Assembly: GCA_012512665.1 (NCBI GenBank)
Contig: JAAZDU010000279.1
Coordinates: 1 to 9,286, forward strand
DNA: 9,286 bases
DNA from: Bacillota bacterium
GTDB lineage: Bacteria; Bacillota; Dethiobacteria; DTU022; JAAZDU01
Direction of reading: 5' to 3'
In this document: in pieces, positions 1-7,281 of the stretch
Layout: each line of letters starts with the position of its first letter
Position numbering within the stretch: position 1 is the first letter of the stretch
Program-made: the position numbers and the translations under genes
The notes under the pieces: model-generated
Told to the model about the DNA's origin: nothing
Seen by the model: the letters and a program-made list of their open reading frames with translations, nothing else
Database searches by the model: none

Positions 1-1128
1 CCACCGCTCATTATCGAAGGTAGAACATTTGTCCCCTTCAGAGCCATAGCTGAGGCGCTGCAAGTGGAAGTTGCCTGGCATGAGGAGAGGCAAGAGGTGC
101 TGGCTGTCGGGAAGGGCATCGAGGCAAGGTTAAGGATCGGCAGCCAAAGGGCTTACATAAATGGCCATCCTGAAGCCCTGGATGCTCCACCTGTTATAAT
201 AGATAACAGGACTTTAATACCCCTGCGCTTTTTTAGCGAAGCTTTTGGCTGTAAGGTGGAATGGCTGGGGCACGAAGCAGGTGTGAGGATTTTTTCGCCT
301 CCGGCAGAGATGACTGTTATCGGCTTCTATGCCCTGGGAAGTGGGAGCGCCAGCAGTTGGACAAACCTTTTTGGTGTAGAATACCCTTCCACGGGGGTTG
401 GCCATACCGATCTGGTAAGAGAGTTGGCTTTAGGCTGGTACAGCCTGGATGAGGAGGGCAACCTTTTAACCCGCAGCCGCACCGGTTGGCAGAGACCTTC
501 CGGCTGGGAAAAGGTGCTGGATGCTGCTCAAAAGTACGATTTAAAAACAGAAATGGTTATCCATGAAGCGGATAGTGAAGGGATTATTACCTCTTTTCTG
601 GCAAACAGGGAAGCTGTGCAAAGAGCTGTGCAGCTCATTGCTGCAGAAGCAGTGCTATACGATGGCGTTAACCTGAACCTGGAGGGCCTGGGGCTTACGG
701 GGACAGATGAGGAGCTAAAGCAGCTACAGGAAAACTTAAATTATTTTTGCCGGCTTCTCTCGCTTAAGCTGCGGGAGGCGGGGAAAAGCCTTACATTGAC
801 CCTGCACCCCCTCAACAGCTCTTACAGGGCTTACGATTACAAGGCACTTGGGGAGATTGCCGACAGGATCATAGTTATGGCCCATGATTACGGCCAGCGG
901 CCCGAGCCGCTACAGCTGGTGGAAGAAGCTGTAAAATTAGCCAGGGAAAAAGTATCCGCAGAAAAGCTGGTGTTAGCTATCTCCATACCCAGCGAAAATA
1001 CCGAGAGCGTGCTGGCAAAGGTGAGCCTGGCAAAAAGGTACGGTTTAGAGGGTATTTCCCTCTGGCGCTTGGGGATAATATCAGAAGAGATCTGGGAGGC
1101 ATTAAAAACAGCCATACAGGTGAAATAA
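1..1128 (+). CDS. Copper amine oxidase N-terminal-like / GH18-like protein (5' truncated)
   Basis: The reading frame is open from the first base, so the gene begins upstream; an in-frame GTG at 64 is internal to a conserved domain and is not the start. The 375 visible residues begin inside one copper-amine-oxidase-N-like repeat (GRTFVPFRAIAEAL) and continue through a second (VIIDNRTLIPLRFFSEAFG), a domain common in secreted or wall-associated proteins of Clostridia. From about residue 105 a GH18-like TIM barrel follows, with TVIGFYALG as first strand, the catalytic-strand motif DGVNLNLE at visible residues 221-228 and an MAHDY strand near 293-297. Family knowledge suggests a glycosidase acting on peptidoglycan or another N-acetylhexosamine polymer outside the cell, as in spore-cortex YaaH/SleL-type proteins. 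The Asp two residues before the catalytic Glu is Asn here, so activity is uncertain. Any signal peptide lies outside the window. A terminator follows directly. Confidence 0.85.
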   Translation, partial: PPLIIEGRTFVPFRAIAEALQVEVAWHEERQEVLAVGKGIEARLRIGSQRAYINGHPEALDAPPVIIDNRTLIPLRFFSEAFGCKVEWLGHEAGVRIFSPPAEMTVIGFYALGSGSASSWTNLFGVEYPSTGVGHTDLVRELALGWYSLDEEGNLLTRSRTGWQRPSGWEKVLDAAQKYDLKTEMVIHEADSEGIITSFLANREAVQRAVQLIAAEAVLYDGVNLNLEGLGLTGTDEELKQLQENLNYFCRLLSLKLREAGKSLTLTLHPLNSSYRAYDYKALGEIADRIIVMAHDYGQRPEPLQLVEEAVKLAREKVSAEKLVLAISIPSENTESVLAKVSLAKRYGLEGISLWRLGIISEEIWEALKTAIQVK

Positions 1129-1132
1129 GCTT

Positions 1133-1162
1133 AAAATCCAGGCGCTGCTCCTGGATTTTTTC
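1133..1162 (+). terminator. Intrinsic terminator after the GH18-like gene
   Basis: A perfect 10-bp stem pairs 1133-1142 (AAAATCCAGG) with 1150-1159 (CCTGGATTTT) around a 7-nt loop, and its 3' arm runs into a T tract. It starts five bases after the stop codon at 1126-1128. The A/T ends of the stem could let it act in both directions. It separates the wall-protein gene from dinB. Confidence 0.8.
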
Positions 1163-1195
1163 AAGATATGCCGGCGGGCCCCAAAGGGCTGCTGA

Positions 1196-1211
1196 AGGCG
1201 GGAGTAAATTG
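1196..1211 (+). promoter_or_regulatory. Ribosome binding site and TTG start of dinB
   Basis: The AAGGCGGGAG stretch ends at 1204, four bases before TTG at 1209. No in-frame ATG lies near the conserved N-terminus: the ATG at 1231 is out of frame. A later in-frame TTG at 1245 would remove residues just before the DLDAFFASVEQ motif and has no good Shine-Dalgarno. The site therefore decides for the rare TTG start. A small GCCC/GGGC hairpin (1178-1189) sits just upstream. Confidence 0.65.
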
Positions 1212-2411
1212 AAAGAGCAGAAGTTTAATTATGAAAGTAATATTTTGCTGTGCGATCTGGATGCTTTTTTTGCTTCGGTGGAACAAAGAGACCATCCGGA
1301 ATACAGGGGCAAGCCACTTATTGTGGGCGGGAGTGCAGAAGCGCGGGGTGTGGTAGCTACCTGCTCCTATGAGGCGAGGGAGTACGGGGTGCGCTCTGCC
1401 ATGCCTATGAAGAGGGCCATAAAACTGTGCCCCCAGGCCATCGTTGTTCCCCCCAATATAAGTTATTATCAAAAGGTGTCCGCCCAGGTAAGGGAAATTA
1501 TGGAAAGGTTTACCCCTGATATAGAGGTTGTGTCTATTGATGAAGCCTACCTCCTCTTCCCTGCGGGAGAGGGCCTGGAAAAAGCAGCTAAAATCCGCCA
1601 GGCAGTGGCAGAAGAGCTGCAGCTGCCCATTTCCATTGGTGTTTCAAGCAATAAGCTCCTGGCAAAAATTGCCTGTGAGAGGGCAAAGCCCAATAACTTA
1701 AAAGCCCTCTGGCCTGAAGATATTGAAGAGGAGTTATGGCCTCTTCCTGTCAGTGTTTTACCCGGTGTGGGGCCGGCTACCAAAAAGAAACTTCAGCAAA
1801 GAGGAATAAATACGGTGGGTGACCTGGCTGCAACGCCTCCCGACAGCCTGGCCAAACTTTTGGGTAAAATTGGCTTTTCCCTTCACCAATTTGCCCTGGG
1901 TATGGATGACAGGCAGATAACCCCTAAGCGCCAGATAAAGTCAATATCTGAAGAGACTACCTTTCCTTATGACTTAACAGATCGCGAGACTGTCATGGCG
2001 GTTTTAATGGAGCTGGCAGAAGATGTCGGATATCGACTGCGCAGGGAAAGTTTGAGGGCAAAAACTATTTCCCTCAAGCTCCGTTTTTCAGATTTTCGCA
2101 CCATTACAAGGGATGTAACCCTAGCTGAAGCAACCAACAGCGATAAAGTTATCTACCAAAAAGCAAGCCAGCTTTTTAAGCGCTATGGAAATTCTCCGCC
2201 CTGGCGCTTGGTTGGCATAAGGGCTTCTGCTTTGGAAGAGCATAAGCAGCTAACGCTCTTGCCCCGCTCCTTGGAGCAGGAAAGAGAAAGCACTGTAGCC
2301 AGGGTGCAGGATTCTTTGCGGGATAAGTATGGCTTTGAAGTGCTTTACAGGGCCAAGCGCCTGCATGCAAAAATCAAGGAAAATCGCTCCCATCATCTAC
2401 AGATAGATTAA
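1209..2411 (+). CDS. dinB: DNA polymerase IV (Y-family, DinB)
   Basis: This is a 400-residue translesion DNA polymerase, close to the usual 350-420 for the family; it copies past damaged bases in the cytoplasm without proofreading. The palm/fingers carry DLDAFFASVEQ at 16-26 (metal-binding Asp16), the YEAREYGVRSAMP nucleotide-contact region at 54-66, and SIDEAYL at 109-115 with the metal/catalytic pair Asp111-Glu112. The thumb has a helix-hairpin-helix (LPGVGPATKKKLQQRGI, 184-200), and the little finger runs from about 242 to 345. QLTLLP at 347-352 fits the C-terminal beta-clamp-binding peptide of these enzymes. All expected active-site residues are present, so it should be active. It starts at TTG with GGAG four bases upstream. 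I see no promoter or recognisable Gram-positive LexA box in the 80-bp gap, so transcription may come from read-through of the upstream terminator. Confidence 0.96.
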   Translation: MKEQKFNYESNILLCDLDAFFASVEQRDHPEYRGKPLIVGGSAEARGVVATCSYEAREYGVRSAMPMKRAIKLCPQAIVVPPNISYYQKVSAQVREIMERFTPDIEVVSIDEAYLLFPAGEGLEKAAKIRQAVAEELQLPISIGVSSNKLLAKIACERAKPNNLKALWPEDIEEELWPLPVSVLPGVGPATKKKLQQRGINTVGDLAATPPDSLAKLLGKIGFSLHQFALGMDDRQITPKRQIKSISEETTFPYDLTDRETVMAVLMELAEDVGYRLRRESLRAKTISLKLRFSDFRTITRDVTLAEATNSDKVIYQKASQLFKRYGNSPPWRLVGIRASALEEHKQLTLLPRSLEQERESTVARVQDSLRDKYGFEVLYRAKRLHAKIKENRSHHLQID

Positions 2412-2487
2412 CCAGCTTAACTGCTTACTTAACGAAAACCCCACATGTAAGACCAAGCTGCTCAATCCTCAAAAGAAATATTTCCCT

Positions 2488-2516
2488 TTGATACTTCTTG
2501 AAAATATGTCCATACT
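2488..2516 (+). promoter_or_regulatory. Candidate sigma-A-type promoter for the nucleotidyltransferase fusion gene
   Basis: TTGATA (2488-2493, five of six consensus bases) and CATACT (2511-2516, four of six) are separated by exactly 17 bases. A start near 2523 would give a leader of about 80 nt that is very T-rich. The -10 is imperfect, so this is moderate evidence only. I see no better candidate between dinB and the next gene. Confidence 0.45.
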
Positions 2517-2561
2517 ATTAGTGTCGCCTTCACCAAAAGGCCTTCTTTTTTTGCTCTTATT

Positions 2562-2591
2562 CTTTTTGCTTTTATTAATAAAAATAAAAAG
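2562..2591 (+). repeat. AT-rich inverted repeat abutting the ribosome binding site
   Basis: TTTTATTAATAAAA (2570-2583) is a perfect 14-base palindrome. An outer pair, CTTTTT (2562-2567) with AAAAAG (2586-2591), extends it across a two-by-two mismatch. Its last base is the first G of the GAGGTG ribosome binding site (2591-2596) of the 829-residue protein. It could be an operator or a weak RNA hairpin near the translation start, but AT-rich leaders yield such palindromes by chance. Confidence 0.4.
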
Positions 2592-2603
2592 AGGTGCTAT
2601 CTT

Positions 2604-5093
2604 ATGAAAGCTGTGATCATGGCTGGAGGTGAAGGAACCAGGTTAAGGCCCCTTACCTGCGACAGACCCAAGCCCATGGTGCCAATCCTGGGCCGGCCCA
2701 TGATGGAGTATATTGTTAAACTCCTGGTAAAGCATCATTTCTCCGAGATTGCTGTTACCCTGCAGTATCTCCCCGATAGCATTATGGATTTTTTTGGCAG
2801 CGGTGAGAGCTACGGTGTTAGTTTCCGCTATTATGTCGAGGAAGAGCCGCTGGGGACGGCAGGCAGCGTTAAAAATGCTTCTTCTTTCCTGGACGATACC
2901 TTTCTTGTCATAAGCGGTGATTGCCTCACAGATATTGACCTGACAAAGGCACTAAAATTTCATCGCGAAAAGAAGGCAGTGGCCACCATTGTCCTCACCC
3001 CTGTAGAAAATCCGCTGGAATACGGTGTCGTTATGGCTGAACCCAAGGGGCGTATTATAAGGTTCCTGGAAAAGCCGGGCTGGGGAGAGGTTTTCAGCGA
3101 CACCGTCAATACGGGCATTTATATCCTGGAGCCCCAGGTATTAAATTATATAAAACAGGGCGTCAAATTTGACTTCAGCAAAGACCTGTTCCCCCTGCTG
3201 CTGGAAAAAGGTGAACCGCTCTATGCCTGTACGCTCTCCGGCTTTTGGTGCGATGTAGGCAGCCTGGATCAGTATCAAAAGGCGCAGTATGATATTCTGG
3301 ATGCAAAAGTTAAGCTGGAGATACCCGGGGAGGAAAAAGAAAAGGGTGTTTTTTTGGAGTCCAATGTTCAGCTTGATCCGGGTTGTCACCTTATTCCCCC
3401 TGTTTTTCTGGGTGCGGGAACGAGGGTTTGTGAAGGGGCTGTGGTGGGTGATTATTCCATCATAGGTGCACACAATTATCTTGGCTGCGGCTCTGTTACC
3501 AAAAGGAGTATTACCTGGGAGGGAGTAAATTTGGCTGCAGGAGCTTCTCTCAAGGGAGGTATCTTGGGCCAAAAAGTGCTGTTGGGAGAAAAAACAACTG
3601 TTTTTGAAGGGGCAGTGGTGGGGGACAAAACTGTGCTGGAAGAAGGCTGTGTGGTTAAGCCACAGGTAAAAATATGGCCTCATAAGAGATTGCCCAGCGG
3701 ATCTATTTTAAGGAGCAATGTTGTTTGGGGTGGCATGAACGGCCGCAGCCTCTTTGGTTTTGAAGGTATAAAAGGCAGGCTAAACCAGGATCTCAGCCCT
3801 GAAATGGCAGTTAGCCTGGGAGCAGCCTTTGGCTTTTTTTTAGGGAATGGTGAAAAAGTTATTATAGGATGCGACCACGATATCCCATCCCAGGTATTTA
3901 AAAACGCTGTTGCGCTTGGTCTCTTATCCACAGGTATTGAGGTATATAACCTGGGCGCAGTATCTTCCTCCATGGTTCGCCTCGGTATTTCCGTCTATAA
4001 GGCCAAGGGTGGAGTTTATATCCAGCAACTGGATGGTGAGCCGGATTACCACAGCCTGCTCTTTTTTGACAGCGAAGGCCTTAATCTTTCCCGCAGCGAC
4101 GAAAGAAAAATAGAACAATTTTATGCCAGAGAAGACTTTTGCCGCATTCCACCTGACCAGATGAAAAAGGAAATACAGGTCGCCGGCATGGAGGTAAAAT
4201 ACCGGCAACAGCTGCTGGCAGGTATTAATACAAAGGCGATTAAGGAGCAGGGCTTTAAAGTTGTCTTATACTCCAGCCGAGATTTTTCTCAGAGCTTTTT
4301 GCTGGACCTGTTGGGGCGCCTGGGCTGCTTTGTCCATCTGCTTCACACCCCGCCGCTGGCACAGGGCAGGGAAGGCTGGCAAAAGCTTATTCACCAAACA
4401 ATAAGAGAAGCTGTAAAAAGCTTGCATGCCCATCTGGGTGTTGCCCTGGACCTGGAAAGTGGCAAATTTTTTTTAGTGACAGAAAAGGGGGAGGAGGTCA
4501 AAAAAGAGGAGCTGCAAGCTTTGCTCACCCTTTTGCACTTGCGCCACCACCGCAGCCCTTCGGTTGTTGTACCGGTTACAGCCTCCCGCATACACGAGGA
4601 GTTAGCCAGGCGCTACCGCGGGGAGGTGATCCGGACCAAAACATCACCGCGGCACCGCCTGGAAGCATATAAAAAAACAGGCTCAGCCATTTTGTCTTCA
4701 GCTTTTGACAGCATCCGCGCTCTTTTAGAACTCCTGGATTTTATGGCTGCGGAAAAAAGAACACTGGGAAAACTGCTGCAGGAAGTACCCTCTTCCCACC
4801 TTCAAGAAAAAGAAGTGTCCTGCCCCTGGGATAAAAAGGGCAAAATTATGCGCCAGCTGCTAGAAGAGAGCCCAGGCAAGCAGGTGGAGATGATAGACGG
4901 CTTAAAAGTATATCACCCCGGCGGCTGGGCCCTCATTTTACCCGATCCGGAAAAACCTTCTTACCGCATCTATGGGGAAGGTTACACGGAGGAGATAGCA
5001 GAATCACTAACAGATTTTTACTTGGAGCGGGTTAAACAGCTGCAGCAAGAAGAAACAATATCCACTACGAGCACAAATAATAAAATGACATAA
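2604..5093 (+). CDS. Sugar-phosphate nucleotidyltransferase / left-handed beta-helix / degenerate phosphomannomutase-like fusion
   Basis: This 829-residue protein has three parts. Residues 1-235 are a nucleotidyltransferase, usually annotated mannose-1-phosphate guanylyltransferase, with [11 protein letters not shown] (8-18), [10 protein letters not shown] (80-89), metal-site Asp106 in SGDCLTD, EKP (156-158) and WCDVGS (215-220). Residues about 245-370 are hexapeptide-like turns of a left-handed beta-helix. Residues about 380-805 match the phosphohexomutase fold, with LFGFEGIKG at 383-391 and [11 protein letters not shown] at 441-451. The mutase catalytic loops are altered: the phosphoserine loop is IQQLDGEP (473-480) with Leu476 where Ser is expected, the metal loop is DLESGK (616-621) instead of DGDxDR, and no GExSGH or RPSGTEP loop is visible. 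I infer an active NDP-sugar synthase with a non-catalytic, perhaps regulatory, mutase domain. True nucleotide and sugar are not determinable here; GDP-mannose for surface glycans is the default. GAGGTG lies seven bases before the ATG. It is transcribed alone. Confidence 0.9.
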   Translation: MKAVIMAGGEGTRLRPLTCDRPKPMVPILGRPMMEYIVKLLVKHHFSEIAVTLQYLPDSIMDFFGSGESYGVSFRYYVEEEPLGTAGSVKNASSFLDDTFLVISGDCLTDIDLTKALKFHREKKAVATIVLTPVENPLEYGVVMAEPKGRIIRFLEKPGWGEVFSDTVNTGIYILEPQVLNYIKQGVKFDFSKDLFPLLLEKGEPLYACTLSGFWCDVGSLDQYQKAQYDILDAKVKLEIPGEEKEKGVFLESNVQLDPGCHLIPPVFLGAGTRVCEGAVVGDYSIIGAHNYLGCGSVTKRSITWEGVNLAAGASLKGGILGQKVLLGEKTTVFEGAVVGDKTVLEEGCVVKPQVKIWPHKRLPSGSILRSNVVWGGMNGRSLFGFEGIKGRLNQDLSPEMAVSLGAAFGFFLGNGEKVIIGCDHDIPSQVFKNAVALGLLSTGIEVYNLGAVSSSMVRLGISVYKAKGGVYIQQLDGEPDYHSLLFFDSEGLNLSRSDERKIEQFYAREDFCRIPPDQMKKEIQVAGMEVKYRQQLLAGINTKAIKEQGFKVVLYSSRDFSQSFLLDLLGRLGCFVHLLHTPPLAQGREGWQKLIHQTIREAVKSLHAHLGVALDLESGKFFLVTEKGEEVKKEELQALLTLLHLRHHRSPSVVVPVTASRIHEELARRYRGEVIRTKTSPRHRLEAYKKTGSAILSSAFDSIRALLELLDFMAAEKRTLGKLLQEVPSSHLQEKEVSCPWDKKGKIMRQLLEESPGKQVEMIDGLKVYHPGGWALILPDPEKPSYRIYGEGYTEEIAESLTDFYLERVKQLQQEETISTTSTNNKMT

Positions 5094-5121
5094 TAAGTGA
5101 AAAAAGTAAATCTTTCTAACG

Positions 5122-5157
5122 CGGGTTGACAGTATACGGGGTCAACCCGATTTTTTT
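5122..5157 (+). terminator. Strong intrinsic terminator after the fusion gene
   Basis: A perfect 9-bp stem pairs CGGGTTGAC (5122-5130) with GTCAACCCG (5141-5149) around a 10-nt loop, and seven T residues follow at 5151-5157. It lies 28 bases after the stop codon and insulates the fusion gene from the next operon. The last T residues are also the first bases of the upstream copy of the TTTGACATATGT repeat. Confidence 0.92.
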
Positions 5158-5184
5158 GACATATGTTTATATTTGACATATGTC
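5155..5184 (+). promoter_or_regulatory. Putative operator: palindrome GACATATGTC plus upstream direct copy
   Basis: TTTGACATATGT occurs at 5155-5166 and again at 5172-5183, 17 bases apart. The downstream copy completes the perfect 10-bp palindrome GACATATGTC (5175-5184). The upstream copy has nine of those ten bases. The palindrome covers the last four bases of the -35 box, so a bound protein would block RNA polymerase; this suggests a repressor with two sites. Which regulator binds is unknown, and none is encoded in the window. Confidence 0.6.
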
Positions 5185-5201
5185 AGAATTAGAATTATAA
5201 T
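5173..5201 (+). promoter_or_regulatory. Consensus sigma-A promoter of the Fe-S/NifX/MinD operon
   Basis: TTGACA (5173-5178) and TATAAT (5196-5201) both match consensus exactly, and the spacer is exactly 17 bases. The predicted start near 5208 gives a leader of about 34 nt, too short for a riboswitch. Such a strong promoter usually needs repression, which fits the palindrome lying over its -35 box. Confidence 0.88.
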
Positions 5202-5241
5202 TTAATAAAAAATTTTATTCTTTCGTGAGGGGGAAGGGCTC

Positions 5242-5628
5242 TTGTATAACAAATTAGTACTAGAACATTTTTTAAACCCCAAAAATGTTGGCCAGATACC
5301 TGATGCTGATGGTGTAGGCACCATAGGTGATCCGAGGTGCGGAGATTACCTCCGTGTTTATATCAAAGTTGAGGACGATCATTTAAAAGATATTAAATTT
5401 GAGTTGCTTGGTTGCCCGGCTGCCATTGCTACCAGCAGCGTTTTGACCGAAATGGCCATGGGCAAATCTCTGATAGAAGCCCTTCAGATAACCGATAAGG
5501 ATATCGTTAAGGAACTGGGGGAGCTGCCGAATCCTAAAATTCACTGCTCTAACCTGGGGGCTGAAGCGCTGCATAAGGCTATAAGACATTATTTGGAGCG
5601 TTTAAGCGAAAAAGCTAGAAAAAGCTAA
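5242..5628 (+). CDS. IscU/NifU-type iron-sulfur cluster assembly scaffold
   Basis: This 128-residue cytoplasmic protein is the size of a stand-alone IscU/SufU/NifU-N domain, on which a [2Fe-2S] or [4Fe-4S] cluster is built and passed to a carrier. It begins MYNKLVLEHFLNPKNVG, the typical family N-terminus, and has the three cluster-ligand cysteines: Cys33 in PRCGD (with the conserved Asp35), Cys58 in LGCPAAIATSS and Cys102 in IHCSNL. All ligands are present, so it should be functional. The start is TTG, preceded by a purine-rich GAGGGGGAAGGG ribosome binding site (5227-5238). It is the first gene of the operon, 70 bp ahead of the Mrp gene. No IscS/NifS cysteine desulfurase is beside it, so sulfur must come from elsewhere. 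It may be a scaffold dedicated to the cofactor system downstream, not the general housekeeping one. Confidence 0.93.
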   Translation: MYNKLVLEHFLNPKNVGQIPDADGVGTIGDPRCGDYLRVYIKVEDDHLKDIKFELLGCPAAIATSSVLTEMAMGKSLIEALQITDKDIVKELGELPNPKIHCSNLGAEALHKAIRHYLERLSEKARKS

Positions 5629-5698
5629 AAAGCTGAGCGCAAAGATGGTGTAGTGTAAGCAATTAATCTACAAGGCAATGGAAAGGAGCTAGAAAAAA

Positions 5699-6505
5699 GT
5701 GGGCGCGCAAGGAACTTGTTCTCTAAAAGAAAAAAAGACTCAGGAAAAAATACTGCGGCCAGATGTGAAGCATGTTATTGCCATTATGAGCGGTAAAGGA
5801 GGGGTAGGCAAATCTTCCGTAACTTCTCTTTTGGCGGTAGGAGCGCGAAAAGAAGGTTATAAAGTAGGTGTTCTGGATGCAGATATTACCGGCCCCAGCA
5901 TTCCTAAGATGTTTGGCATAAAGGCAACCACTGCGGGAAGGACGTTTGCTCCTGAAGAAAGCAAGCTGGGGTTGAAAATTATGTCTTTGAACCTATTTCT
6001 GAAAAATGAGGATGACCCTGTAGTTTGGAGAGGCCCTTTAATTGCAGGTGCGGTTAAACAATTTTGGGAAGAGGTTGATTGGGGAGAGCTCGATTACCTC
6101 TTTATTGATCTTCCGCCTGGAACAGCCGATGTTCCCCTGACAGTTATGCAGTCAATTCCTCTGGATGGCCTTGTTATAGTAAGCTCCCCTCAGGACTTGG
6201 CCATTATGGTGGTCAAAAAAGCTTTAAAGATGGCCGGCATGTTAGATATTCCCGTATTGGGCCTGGTAGAAAACATGAGCTACTTAACCTGCCCGCACTG
6301 CCAGGAAAAGATTGAAGTGTTTGGACCTTCGAAAGGCAAAGAGGTTGCAGCGATAACAGGTGTTCCCTTTTTAGCTGCCCTCCCCCTTGATCAGCACCTG
6401 GCAGAATGTTGTGATCAGGGTGCCATAGAAAGTTATGACAGCGGCCTATTTGAGCAGCTCCGCCAAATCCAGCAATTGCAAAGGGATGGAGGTTTAAAGC
6501 AATGA
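5699..6505 (+). CDS. mrp: Mrp/NBP35-family Fe-S cluster carrier ATPase
   Basis: This 268-residue SIMIBI-class P-loop ATPase is of the kind that carries [4Fe-4S] clusters to apo-proteins as a dimer. It shows the deviant Walker A SGKGGVGKSS (31-40), the switch region DADITGPSIP (60-69), Walker B FIDLPPGTAD (135-144) and the CPHC pair (Cys198, Cys201) that bridges a cluster at the dimer interface. The N-terminal four-cysteine ferredoxin of NBP35 and the N-terminal DUF59 domain of many bacterial Mrps are absent; only Cys7 lies in the short leader. The start is GTG with AAAGGAG (5682-5688) ten bases upstream. An upstream in-frame ATG at 5678 runs into TAG at 5690, so the gene cannot begin earlier. 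Its stop overlaps the start of the NifX-like gene as ATGA, implying translational coupling. In sulfate reducers the same two modules occur as one Mrp-ORP protein. Confidence 0.93.
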   Translation: MGAQGTCSLKEKKTQEKILRPDVKHVIAIMSGKGGVGKSSVTSLLAVGARKEGYKVGVLDADITGPSIPKMFGIKATTAGRTFAPEESKLGLKIMSLNLFLKNEDDPVVWRGPLIAGAVKQFWEEVDWGELDYLFIDLPPGTADVPLTVMQSIPLDGLVIVSSPQDLAIMVVKKALKMAGMLDIPVLGLVENMSYLTCPHCQEKIEVFGPSKGKEVAAITGVPFLAALPLDQHLAECCDQGAIESYDSGLFEQLRQIQQLQRDGGLKQ

Positions 6506-7260
6506 AAATTGCCATCAGTGCAAATGGCAAAAATCTGTCCAGCCGCCTTGATCCCCGTTTTGGGCGGTGTAGTTACTATGCCCTTTACGATACAGAGGGT
6601 AAAAATTGGAATTTTATAGCAAATCCGGGAGCGCTGGAAGGAAGCGGCGCTGGTGTTAAGGCCGCGCAGTTTTTACTGGAACAGAAAATTGATGTTCTGC
6701 TCACGGGTGATGTAGGGCCAAATGCAACCAAGGTCTTAAAATCGGCTGGGATCAAAGTTTTTTCGCTTTCGGATGTTTCTCTTGAGGATGCTTTAAAGCA
6801 ATACGAGCAGGGCCAGGCCAAGCATCTTGAAGGAGCCACTGTCGCTTCCCATGCCGGCATGGGCGAGCCTGTGAGCCAAAATCTTTCTTTTGATGTTATA
6901 AGAGTTGCTATTGCTACCGACGGCGACCTAGTAGCGCAGCACTTTGGGCGTTGCCCTTCTTATACGCTGGTGGATATAAAAAACAACAATATTGTCAGCA
7001 AAAATGTAATCGATAACCCCGGGCACCAGCCAGGCTTTTTACCCCGTTTTCTGGCAGATAAAGAGGTTGCCTGTATAATTGCAGGCGGTATGGGCCCTCG
7101 CGCTCAAAACCTTTTTGCTGAACAAGGAATCAATGTTATTTTAGGTGTTACTGGCCTTGTGGAAGAAGCTATCGCCAGTTATTTAAAAGGAGAGCTTGCT
7201 GGTGGCGAAAGCTTATGTGAGCATGAAGAAGGGCACGGGCATGAATGTGGGGGCCATTAG
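6502..7260 (+). CDS. Tandem NifX/ORP-like metal-cluster binding protein with His/Cys-rich tail
   Basis: This 252-residue protein has two copies of the dinitrogenase FeMo-cofactor domain (NifX/NifY/NifB C-terminus/orange-protein family). Copy 1 is at about 1-110 (DPRFGRC at 17-23, GDVGPNA at 69-75). Copy 2 is at about 132-235 (AQHFGRC at 145-151, GGMGPRA at 195-201). Family members bind or carry metal-sulfur clusters such as the FeMo-co precursor or, in Desulfovibrio orange protein, a Mo-Cu-sulfide cluster. The copies have diverged, and each keeps Cys in FGRC. The end, CEHEEGHGHECGGH (239-252), has five His and two Cys and looks like a metal-binding tail. The ATG overlaps the Mrp stop (ATGA), with GGATGGAGG upstream. 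No nitrogenase genes lie nearby, so a nitrogenase role is not supported. I infer a cluster carrier or sensor working with Mrp and the two MinD-type ATPases. Confidence 0.92.
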   Translation: MKIAISANGKNLSSRLDPRFGRCSYYALYDTEGKNWNFIANPGALEGSGAGVKAAQFLLEQKIDVLLTGDVGPNATKVLKSAGIKVFSLSDVSLEDALKQYEQGQAKHLEGATVASHAGMGEPVSQNLSFDVIRVAIATDGDLVAQHFGRCPSYTLVDIKNNNIVSKNVIDNPGHQPGFLPRFLADKEVACIIAGGMGPRAQNLFAEQGINVILGVTGLVEEAIASYLKGELAGGESLCEHEEGHGHECGGH

Positions 7261-7281
7261 GCGCATAATATGACAAAAAGC

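Noticed and set aside
64..66. GTG as the start of the first gene
   Set aside because: The frame is open back to base 1 and the codons upstream encode the conserved PFRAIAEAL part of a copper-amine-oxidase-N repeat, so the gene is cut by the window edge.
1161..1472. 103-residue open frame on the - strand across the start of dinB
   Set aside because: It is antisense to the conserved polymerase N-terminus and its product looks like no known protein.
2413..2460. Inverted repeat CAGCTT/AAGCTG with nested CTTAC/GTAAG as a dinB terminator
   Set aside because: The stems are short, the loop is long and no T tract follows, so it does not qualify as an intrinsic terminator.
3141..3683. 180-residue open frame on the - strand
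   Set aside because: It lies wholly inside the beta-helix and end of the nucleotidyltransferase domain of the fusion gene. Its translation has no domain signature and it has no supporting ribosome binding site, so it is a shadow frame.
6502..7260. Nitrogenase cofactor gene (true NifX/NifB)
   Set aside because: There is no radical-SAM domain, as NifB would have, and no nif structural or assembly gene beside it. The tandem domains and the Mrp/MinD context fit the broader NifX/ORP-like family better.
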